The translations under genes were made by a program, and so were the position numbers. A stretch of DNA of 64,000 nucleotides, taken from positions 353,462,660 to 353,526,659 of the forward strand of contig NC_092873.1 of assembly GCF_028372415.1 (NCBI RefSeq), in the 5' to 3' direction. The notes under the pieces were generated by a model that saw nothing but the letters and a program-made list of their open reading frames with translations, was not told the DNA's origin and made no database searches. Below, in pieces: positions 54,801 to 64,000 of this stretch; position 1 is the first letter of the stretch, and every line of letters starts with the position of its first letter. Source of the DNA: Notamacropus eugenii (taxonomy: Eukaryota; Chordata; Mammalia; Diprotodontia; Macropodidae).

Positions 54801-57800
54801 GAGAGAAGGTTAGCACTCCCCTTGATAAGGATTGAAGAGGTCCTAGTGGCATTTACAACACATATATGGTTAAGGCATTGCCACCTTCTCTGTGGCATCT
54901 AACCAAGTTAGTGTAAGAAAGGGAAGAAAGATGATGGATGATGGATGTGGGTTGAGGGGACCATTGGATATCAGAAGGAGGGATCAGGGAAATACGAGAG
55001 AGTGAAGGGGTAGAGAGGACAGGGTTCAGGGTTCATCATCCACACAATTGTAGCCAACTAGTGGGCACCAGGAGGGCATTAGAGGAAGAGGGGAACACTT
55101 GCAGCAACCAGTAAAGAGAAACAAAGGAGGAGATGATAGGATCATAGATTTAGAGCAGGATGGTCCTTAAGCCTAGTCGCCTTATTTTAACAGATGAGGA
55201 ACTGAGGCTCAGAGAGGTTAAATGACTTGATATCTAAAGGGAATTTTGAGCTCAGGTTCCCCTAATTCCAAGTACAGCATGCAATCCAGTACTGTAGGTT
55301 TCTTTAGATAGAGTAGGACAAAGAGAAACATACAGAAAGAGACAAACTTAGCAACAATACAGGCAAAGATATTAAGAGAACAAAACTGATAAAGAGACAC
55401 AAACAGATGAAGAGAATAGAGCGACCTGGGTTTTAATCCCAGTTTGGCACTATAATTCATTGCAAAATCTTGAGCAAGCTAGTTTCTCTCTCCGGGCCTC
55501 ACTTCTGTGAAATAAGAAAGTTGGACAATGTGGTTTCTAAAATGGTTTTTGCTGATAGCTTTTGTTTTTACATCACCTACATTTCCTCCTCTATCCCTCT
55601 CCTCCCTCCTCCCAGAGCCATTCCTTATAGTGAAGGGTTTTTTTAGAGAGAAAAAAAATTTCAGCAAAGCCTATCAACACTGAAAAATCTGATATCATAT
55701 TCAATATTCCACAATCATGGGCCATCCAGATGTCCAATTCTGACATCTTAGGATTCAACAAAACCTTCTGTGGCTGACAACACTTGAGAAAGGTGATCTT
55801 GGATGCAAGTACAGGAAGTCTGGAAGGTTCTATGAGATTTGGGAAGGGGGCATCAGAGAGGGGGACAATATGAATTTCCAAAGAAAATGGCCATAAGATT
55901 TTTGAGTAGAAGAATGACTAGTTATTATAGAAATCAAAATAGTTAGAAAAGGCAACAAAGGCCCTGATACCTCCCTTTGCTCTTTTTTATTTCCCTGTGT
56001 TTTTGACACTAGCCTCATTAGCACTTCTTTCTCCCAAAAGTTTTCTGCAATATCCTTCTTCAGATTCGTTTCTGATTAGTCCTAATGGACTACTGTTTCT
56101 AGATTCACTTTTGATCTTGTATAACAGACAAATATCCTGAGGCAAAGAGCTAAAAGAAGCCCTACTGAGTTCCCCTGCAGAACTCTTGGAAGATAAAACG
56201 AGATTATAGAAACGATAGCAAGCTTTACACATGCAGACAATTTCCATTCTCCTGTTCTTGTGCCTAGAACAGGTGCCCTGTGTCATTTCCTCCAGAACAT
56301 ATTGCAAATTCCTTGACATGAGGGAGCATATTATTTTGGGTCAGGAGGGTCCACTCTGTTATCTTCTGTAACATATTGTGGACAAGTGTGAATTCATTCT
56401 GAGTTCTTCTTGCCCCCGCTGAAGCAATTTTTATTCTAGCCCTGATTCTACTTCAGTGGTAGTGAGGATCATTGAGTTGGTACTCTAGGAATGGCCAAGG
56501 TCACACAGGTAAGCTAGTCCAGGAGGACCTGGGTGACAGGAGGAACTGGAGAGAATTCTGTGCCTGTCCTTTTTAAGGCATCATGGGAATTGGGAATTAA
56601 AACACTAAAATGGTGAAAGGGGCATGGAAAGAGGACAATCACACCTTGTAGACTTGGAAACAATGGTCAGAAAGTCAAATGGCTTGAGGAAATCCTGCAG
56701 GTGGATGCATCTATGAAGCCATGGAAAACCTCAATGAAGGAAGAAGTAATGGAACCTGGACAAATGGCAAACCAGTGAAAGGCTGGGGAAGAAGACGAGA
56801 GGGAAGACCAGGGAACTATTTATATGAAGGAAGACCTCAGGCCCATTCTTTTACCCATACTGTAAGTCATGTTGACCGTATAGGTGTATGTGGGCAAGGA
56901 TAAATTAGACTCTTTAATGTTGCTGAGTTCTTTCTCCATGAGAAAGGTTCGAGAGCTTTTCCAACTATCCATAGGCTTGGATATAACCTTCTCTGTATTT
57001 TTTTGTTGTATAAATAAAACCTTTCCTTCCTTCAATGATATTTTAGCTTCATTGTTTGCAAGGGGTCATGAGCCTAGATTTAGACCTGCAAAGGAAACTT
57101 AGAAGCCACCTAGACCAATCTCATTTTTCAGATTAAGGAAATAACATCCAGGACGATGGCAAGTTGCCTGAGTCTGAGGTCATATAGGCAGTAATCATCA
57201 ATAAAGGGCCAGTGCTCTAAGATCTGATGCTAAGTCAGGTATTCAGGTATATCTTGTCAGAGACCAGGGGCCCAATTGAAATAATTATCTACATTTGTAT
57301 TTCCAGTGCCTGGCACATTATAGATATTTCATACGTGAACTAAACTGAAATGAACTTCCAAAACTGGTGGATAGGGAGAAAGGAAGGAGAGAGATCAGAA
57401 AAGATAAAGGAAACTTTTTAGATAATCAGAAATCCCCACTGCTTAGTTCTCACTCCTAGCAGCCTAAATTCATCATGGTCCTCTAGGAACTATCAGGTAC
57501 TATCAGAGTAGTTAAAATCTGTTGATTCTCACACTCATTGTGCACCTCTTTGTACCTCAGTTTCCTCATTTGTGACCTAAGGAACTTAGATTTAACAATC
57601 TCTAAGAATCCTTCCAGGTCTAAGTTTCTATGATTCAGTTTAGAGGAAAGGAAAGAGTTCTGGACTGAGTCTCAATTCTGCCCAATTTGTTGTGTTACCT
57701 TGAGCAAGTTATTACTCCTCTCTGAGTCTCAGTTTCCCCAATTGCAAAATGAGAGAATTGTTTTACATGACCTTTGCTTTCCCCCCCAGTTCTGACATTT

Positions 57801-57940
57801 TATGTTATGTAAGAAACAGGGTGACTCAGAGCGACTATACACTTTCCCAACCCTACTAGGGGCAGATCAGAGAGAAGGGAGTGAGAAAGCTTGACACCTA
57901 GTAAAACTATGAGGAGAAAAAGCCCTTCAACCTCTCTCTC
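54801..57940. other. Intergenic, MIR-like relics only
   Basis: MIR/core-SINE fragments lie at about 55135-55235 (GGATCATAGATTTAGAGCAG), 57090-57190, 57540-57640 (CCTCAGTTTCCTCATTTG) and 57655-57790. AATAAA at 57011 follows a TTGTTGTA motif but no exon is seen before it. Confidence 0.55.
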
Positions 57941-57954
57941 CTCTTGAAAAACCA

Positions 57955-58310
57955 TCAAACTCCCTCAACAGTGGTGGTGATGGTGGTGGGAGGGCTAGGA
58001 TCGAAGATGGAGGGGTTGGCATGGAGGGTGGGGGCTGGGCTCGATGACTTCAGCAGCTGGATAATTAGCTGGCGCTCCCCCAGGCCTGGAGGGAGAAGGG
58101 TCGGGTGGGCTGGGAGACCGACACAAAGTGACAAGGGGTGGTTTTGACACTCGGTGGAGCTGACGGGCCCGTGGAGCCAGGGCTTGGGTTTCGGGGGAAA
58201 TATCCCAGCAAATGATTTAAAAATAGGTCAGAGGGAAGGAGCCGCAGCCGGCACTGGGTCTGTGGTGAGAACTTCATGTGGCTCCCCTGGGGGCTGCCGA
58301 CTTCACCGTC
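57955..58310. promoter_or_regulatory. Candidate distal enhancer of TBX21, about 13.6-14 kb upstream
   Basis: A repeat-free GC-rich island in repeat-rich DNA. Visible motifs: CAGCTG E-box-like core and GATAATTAG near 58050-58070, a TTCN4GAA STAT-like site at 58190-58199 next to GAAATATCCC, and TTAAAAATAG (MEF2-like) followed by AGGTCA at 58217-58230. In mouse and human a STAT-responsive T-bet enhancer lies at a similar distance upstream; equivalence here is inferred from distance and composition only. Confidence 0.4.
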
Positions 58311-58321
58311 AAGAAGGGGAT

Positions 58322-58525
58322 GTTGTATGGAGGGAGGAAAAGAGGGGAGGAGAGAGGACAACGACAAGGAAAAGGAAGAGGACAAGGAAGAGACAGAGAA
58401 ATAGGGACAGAGGAATGGAAAGAAAAGGAGAGGGAGAGACAGAAACAGATAGAGACAAAGAGACAGAAACAGAAGCAGAGAGAGTTAGAGGTAGGAAGAA
58501 ACACAGACAGAGAAAGAGGGGGTGG
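58322..58525. repeat. Purine-rich GAC/GAAACAGA low-complexity tract
   Basis: Imperfect AGAGACAGA/GGAAGAGGA repeats over 200 bp. The open frames rich in Arg, Glu and Lys on one strand and Ser, Leu and Phe on the other are artefacts. Confidence 0.8.
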
Positions 58526-58914
58526 CCAGAGGTCATTGCTACCAGTCTCCTGCCTTCACTCCTCTCCCCTCTCCCCCTAGACATCCCCCATGCTTCATTT
58601 CATTAGATCATTAAGGATTTCTTCCTAGAATCTAGATTCAAACTCTACTAATGCACTTTGCTACAATGTTCCTCACTAGAGAAATTTCTCCTCCTCCCTC
58701 ATCACCCTAAACCACTTGACACAAGCTATTTTAGAGACTGTTTCACTGGTAAATGTTTCTTGCTGTCTATCCTTGAGCCCTCTTGCTGCAGAGAGCCCAC
58801 TTTCTTTCTCTAGAAGGAGGCTGGTGTATTTTTCCACTTACTGTTAGTCCATTGAAATAGATTCACATAAAAAGTGCCTCCTTTTAGTCAGACAGGTGGT
58901 ATTCCTTTGCCTAC

Positions 58915-58915
58915 A

Positions 58916-58962
<47 letters not shown>

Positions 58963-58985
58963 GTCTCTCTCTCTTTCTCTCTAGC
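58915..58985. repeat. (CT)n microsatellite
   Basis: CT-rich tract with TGTCTCTGTC interruptions. Confidence 0.9.
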
Positions 58986-59114
58986 AATCACTTTAATCTC
59001 TTGAACAAACCGCACTGCTGACTTTCTAACCAGCCTTTCTAATCCACACTGATTCTTCAGTCTACTCTCTGAGCTACAAAAGGGGCAGAATCTGTTTCTC
59101 TCTGTCCTTTATTC

Positions 59115-59320
59115 CTCTTTGGGTGGTATAGACAACTGAGTAGCATAGCGAAGAAAGAGTGGAGTAGAAGTCAGGATAACCTGAGCATAAATCTTATCTC
59201 AGATGCTTACTTAGCTGGGTAACCCTGAGCAAGATGATTAACATCTCATTAGGCTCAGGTTTTTCTTATCTGCAAAATGAGGGTAATCATAGGGCCTACC
59301 TCACAGGATTGTTGCTAACT
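59115..59320 (+). repeat. MIR-like or tRNA-type SINE relic
   Basis: GTAGAAGTCAGGATAACCTG, CTTAGCTGGGTAACCCTGAG, CTTATCTGCAAAATGAGGG and CCTACCTCACAGGATTG: a typical core-SINE order. Confidence 0.75.
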
Positions 59321-59885
59321 GTTATTATTTGGGTAAGGGGTAGGGTTGGGCATGTGGATGGAGTTCTACATCTATAATTCGAGGGAAGGGGAGGATGACA
59401 GCCTCTACATCCAAGTTTAGATTTAATAGACGTTTATGAAGTACCTGCCTCCAGGCACTGGGCTAGGCACAAAACTACAGTGAAAAGAGAAACATAGTTG
59501 GAGCCCTCAAGGATTCTACTAGAGGGGATGCCTCCTGACCTCAGAAGGAGAAAAGCACTAACCAAGAGGTAGGAGGTGGCACCTAAGCTAGGGATTCCAA
59601 GAGGAGGAGGTGAGTCAGAGACATCCCAGAAACCAGGGATATTCCAGCCTATGCAAAGGCATCGAGACAGACAGAAACTGGATGGATGAGTTTGGGAATA
59701 AAAAGTTGGTCTAAAATATGGAAAGGAATAACAGGAGCTCAGGGTTGGAAGGTAGTCAGGAGCCACAGTGTGTAGAACTTTATGTGAATGCAAACAATAT
59801 CTTTGTGATTTACAAGCATTTAATATATGAAAAAGCACTCACCATTTCAGTCCACTCTGAGGCCAGGTAGTACTCCTTCACCCAA

Positions 59886-59886
59886 A

Positions 59887-59943
<57 letters not shown>

Positions 59944-60060
59944 GGTTAAGGGACTTTCCCAGGGTCACACAGCTAATGTGTCAGGTCCAATTTGAACTCA
60001 GGTCCTCCTGATTCTAGGGCTGATGCACTATCCATTTGCACCACCTAGCTGCCTGCCAGC
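59886..60060 (-). repeat. (CT)n tract joined to a marsupial SINE
   Basis: About 50 bp of CT (59889-59938), then GGGGTTAAGGGACTTTCCCA, GGTCACACAGCTAATG, TCAGGTCCTCCTGATTC and CACCACCTAGCTGCCTGCC in antisense, a marsupial tRNA-type SINE. Confidence 0.88.
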
Positions 60061-60065
60061 TGTCT

Positions 60066-63000
60066 TAAATACTGTCTCTCACTTTATCTCCAAAAGTCAA
60101 GAAATTCTTCTGATAGTCTTACCACAAACCTTATTGCAAGTCCAATTCCATTTGTTATTGTGGGAGTTGTGGCCACCACTAAGAAGGTAGGCCTTGCAGT
60201 CGGGGGAAACCAAGGCTGGGAGCCCAACACAAACTGCACCTTCCTCCTTCACCAATGCCAGGCAGGCACAGAGTATCCAATGCCAAAGGAAGCAGCCAGG
60301 CAGGCAATGAGTATCCAGGGTAAAAAGATGAGGCAGGCAGGAGGTCCTGTGTTTGCTGTCCCCAGCAGAGCTATCCCCAGCTGGGGCAGGCACCTGAGTC
60401 TCACCCACAGCAATGGGCGGGATGCTTGGGGATACATTGGCATGGCAGACTGATTGGTTTGGCCTGACCCAGAGTTTAACCCCACTTAACCACCCCAGAC
60501 ATAGATCAACTCTGACACTAGCATCTGAGATGCCTTTCCCGCCTCACCTCTCCATTCCCCTGAGGTGTCCCCCTCCTCCTGCACCATCACCCATTGAGAT
60601 GTCACAGGGAGTTCGCCAGCCCCCATCTGCTTATGCCATGGGCAACTTAGCTCATTACCTGATGCCTGGGGAGGTGTCACTTTGGTTTGTGTCTCTAATA
60701 GCCAGGACCTCTAGGGATGACAACCGATTTGCTTCCTTTCCCTCCCCTCCCCTCTTCATTCAGGTCACTGGCACCTAAAAAAAAGAAGAGACTATGAGAG
60801 GAGGGATTGTGGGTGGGTACCTTTATCATAGAAGTCCCACTGGTTGGGAGCCTGGATTCCTGGGTACAATTCCTTTGAGGTGCTCTGTCCTGCAGAATCT
60901 CCATCAAAGGTCTCAGAAGTCAAGAATGGCTCGGGGAGAAGAGCATGGGACAGCCAAGTGTGTTTGTCCACTCATCCCAACTCCCCATAATCAGACTAGA
61001 GCTGTGATTACCAGGGTTCTTCATGTACACTCTCTCCCTGTCTCTAAGCTCCCCAGAAAGGGGAGGGAATGATATAAAATCGTGTACTTGTAAAGAAAAG
61101 TGTCATATAGGGACAGAAGTGAAACGCTCCCTTGGAGATCAGCCCTCTTCTTTTACAGAAGGAGGCAACTAAGGCTGGAAGATGCCTAGTGACTTACCTA
61201 ATTAGGTCTCATACAAAATAGCAGTATAGTCAGGACTAGAACCCAGTTCTCCATACTAAGCATACCCTGTCAACTACATTAGGACACCATCAGCTACAGC
61301 ATCCTCTTTACTCCAGCAGCACTTGGAGAAGTGATTACCTCTCTGTCTTGTCCACTCCACTCTGGGGAGACTCCACTCAGCATTCAAAGGTACACTCCCA
61401 CTTTCCACTCCTTTAGCCAGGTTGGGGGGGCCTCCCTCAGTCACCTGTTTCATGAGTGGCTCATCCCACCATTTTTCTGTCCTCTGAATACTTTTTCTGC
61501 CCAGTGACCCTGAAGAAGCTTTTACAGGATTATCAGTCAGCAAATATCACCTCTCCTCCCACCACCAAACTCCTCCCTCCACGACAGCCCCCTCCCCCAC
61601 AAATAGTATTAGCAGCCTGAGAGGGGCAAAGAGAGGACTGGGGGACATTTTAGGGAGGACACTATCTGGGCTCTAGGCCTGGCAATGCCTGCTTTCCTCT
61701 CTTTCTCCACATCCCCTGCTCCCACCCTGCTAGATTCATCAGCACCTCCAGCTCTGCCAACTTGCTAATAGGACCCACACTTGCCTGCTTCTCACCTCAG
61801 AAACCAGGGAGAGGAGAAGGAGGGAGCTGTGAGCCCAGGGTGGGCCTTGGGGAGGAGGGAGGAGGTGAGTGGGCATAGAGAAAACAGCAACTGCCAGCTG
61901 TCTCCATCCTCCTGAGCCGACTTGGCTGACCCATTTGGTGGGGGCTTCCATCTATCCCTTTCTGAGGTCTCAACAGAAATCTCTAAGGACCCTAGGATTC
62001 TAGTGGTTAATACCAAAAGTATTCATTCTAGGCTGAGTAAGGGAAGGGGAAATGGGTGGAAGCTGGGAGTTCTAAAGAAATTCCTCCCCCCATCTTTAGA
62101 TCTAGAACCCCCCTACCCCTACCACCCCCAATGCACACACATACCCACACCCCAGAGGTGATTTCCAGAAAGGGAAACTGAAGCAGAGGGTACAAATTAC
62201 TCCTTCAGTCTAACCCTCACTCCTTCTATAGAACTACCTTCAATCTAATATCCTTCCTAACTAACTTCCTGCACCAAGGGGAAGGAATCGAGTTGGGGGT
62301 GGCGTGGGTTGGGGCACCATTCAGGAGATTTAGGTTTCTTATAAACCTCCGGGCTTCTTGTTCCCCTACAACATGGCAGACAGGCTCTGTGGTCTCATCT
62401 GGGCTCTAGCTCTGAGTCAGGGCTCCCTCCCTTGGGCCTCCCCTATGCCACACACTTACTCTCTGCTTCCCCCCCCCCCCCCTCCGATTTGGACTGGAAA
62501 ATCAGGCTCACCGCCTCTGCCCCTGTCGAAGTCAGTGCTTCCCCCGTGACAAGGTCGATTTCCCCTAAAGGGAGGTGTTTCCTCGAAGCTGGGAAAAATC
62601 AAGGGGGCTGAGACTGCACCAGGCTGAGAGGCCAGGCAAGGGTCGTGCCCCTCCAGCACAGGGAGATGAGGGTAGCTAGCACAGCCATCCTTGGTCCCCA
62701 CCCCAGCTCAGCTTCAGAAGCTGCTCCTTCCTGTGACAGCAGACTGTGCTGTGGTTCACTCAAAAGGCAAGGATGGAAGGCTGCAACGCCAACAACTGGG
62801 AGACATTGCTTGTACCCCCAAATTCCTTGGAGCTGGGGTCTAGGGGCCAGGGGCATCACGTATCTCTGGGGTCTTTTCCTGATTTCCTCTATGCATTATG
62901 TCTAGTACAATACTTTGTACCAGAGCAGGGGCTTAATGCTTATTTAATCCCTCAACAAATCACACAGATGGTGGGTCCCTTACCACACTATGCATCTTGA

Positions 63001-63180
63001 AATTTATTAGACTGGGTCAAATGGACTGGGGGGTATTACACTGAACTCTCTCCCCTTCCTCCTGCTCCCTCCACCCCAAGAAAACAATGTAGGGGAGAAA
63101 GCAGAAGAAATTCAGGACTTTGGGATCAGGTGGAATGTGGTAAGGTATAGAAAAACAGAAAGGAATAGATCACTACAATT
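60066..63180. other. Intergenic, no gene assigned
   Basis: GC-moderate, relatively repeat-poor. In other mammals TBKBP1 lies upstream of TBX21 and its 3' end could reach this side, but no exon is recognisable. An AATAAA on the minus strand at 63003-63008 is the only hint and is weak. A run of 12 C occurs at 62470-62482. Confidence 0.4.
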
Positions 63181-63189
63181 AAAAAGGAA

Positions 63190-63490
63190 CCTCTCCCTCA
63201 TCTTACAGAAAAGGAAACTGAGACCCAAAGGGAGGAATTGACTTGGCTAAGGTCACACAGCTAGTTAGGGACCAAAAGCAGAGGAAGAAGTAAGTTATTC
63301 TGGAGAAATTCCCGAGTTCAAACTTAGATCATATGGATCCAAATCCGGGCTCTTCTACTAGCTGCTTTTGTGTGACCTTATGCAAGTCATATCCCTTCTG
63401 GGCCTTGGTTTTCTCTTCTCTAAGGTGAGGAGGTTGGACTAAGTGATCTTTGAAGAATCTTTAAATCTGCGATTTCCAAAACTCAATACC
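63190..63490 (+). repeat. MIR-like relics
   Basis: TCTTACAGAAAAGGAAACTG, GGCTAAGGTCACACAGCTAG, then TGTGTGACCTTATGCAAGTC and AGGTTGGACTAAGTGATC: two adjacent old core-SINEs. Confidence 0.75.
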
Positions 63491-64000
63491 TGGGTTATTC
63501 TATCACTTCTCCCACCACCCCCACTTTAGAGCTAAGCCCACCCTGCAATCTCTCATCCTTGAATCACACAGAATTGTTCAGGGATTCTTTAAAGCATGAA
63601 GAAACCACAGTTCTGCCTGAAAGGGAATGTAGGGGCTGCTATTGTTGAAGTGAAGTTTTCTTCCTTTGGTGAAACTAAATCCCCAACGGGGGAGTCAACC
63701 CAGGAACTCAGGAACTGACCCAAATGCCCCAAACAGCCTTTACAGAACTTGTCCATGGGTTGTTTTGCTTAATTGGAGGGGGTGAGGTGGACCAGCGGGA
63801 GTCAAAAGAGTCGAAAGAGAAAGAGAGAATAAGACGTGGAAAATGAGAGCAGGTGAGAGAGATAGAGAAACCAAGACACAGGGACAGTCAGACAGAGAGA
63901 AGTAGAGAGAGGGCAAAGCAAACCAGGGTTGGGGTCAGGGGAAAGAGAGACTTTTGGAAAAGGGATATGAGGTAGTTACCCCTCCCCCAGAATCATAGAA
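63491..64000. other. Right edge, no gene seen
   Basis: Unique sequence ending in a purine-rich GAGAGA-type stretch. Nothing supports an exon. Confidence 0.5.

Noticed and set aside
60000-64000. Possible 3' end of TBKBP1, expected near this side from mammalian gene order
   Set aside because: No exon, protein motif or clear 3' UTR is recognisable. A lone AATAAA on the minus strand at 63003-63008 is not enough.

Overview
This is nuclear genomic DNA from a vertebrate, very probably a marsupial. The genes have introns with GT/AG borders. The intergenic DNA is full of tRNA-headed SINEs of the kind abundant in opossum, devil and wallaby genomes (they begin GGGGCAGCTAGG and carry GTGGATAGAGCA-like boxes), antisense LINE-1 pieces, MIR-like relics and long (CT)n/(GT)n tracts. 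No neighbouring gene other than T-box sequence could be recognised. The window corresponds to the TBX21 (T-bet) locus.

The main gene is TBX21 on the minus strand, with six coding exons from 44346 (ATG) down to 30778 (stop), a predicted protein of 575 residues. It has a CpG-rich first exon, a complete T-box split over exons 1-5, the [15 protein letters not shown]-like C-terminal motif, and a poly(A) signal at 30068-30073. About 19.6 kb of its upstream side (44.4-64 kb) holds no recognisable exon, but includes a GC-rich, repeat-poor island about 13.6-14 kb upstream of the start codon that is a candidate distal enhancer.

The surprise lies at the other end. On the plus strand, tail to tail with TBX21, is a second, compact T-bet-like gene (2445-6446, with a spare last exon at 7825-8323). 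It has a TATA box at 2368-2375 and five coding exons with intact frames and splice sites. Exons 2, 3 and 4 have exactly the sizes of their TBX21 counterparts (155, 122 and 159 bp). It has two successive versions of the last coding exon, 6a and 6b, both phase-compatible with exon 5. It lacks the N-terminal ~110 residues of T-bet, so it would encode a nearly bare T-box with a shortened C-terminal region (439 or 423 residues).

Around it are fossils of further T-bet duplications. A dead minus-strand copy of exon 1 and its 5' region lies head to head with the compact gene (1-1010). A second, collapsed copy of the whole head-to-head unit lies at about 11.6-15.45 kb: a minus-strand exon-1/5' relic, then a plus-strand exon 5, 6a and 6b relic plus the old 3' end. 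Between exons 6a and 6b of the compact gene is a stretch that matches TBX21 intron 2, which shows that its 3' half was built by recombination between two T-bet copies. The 16-30 kb stretch between the two genes is mostly antisense LINE-1 debris with one LTR-like fossil; 45-64 kb is SINE/MIR-rich intergenic DNA.

If the compact gene is expressed, its product would bind the same DNA half-sites as T-bet without T-bet's N-terminal region. That is inference; what is seen is the conserved exon structure and open frames.
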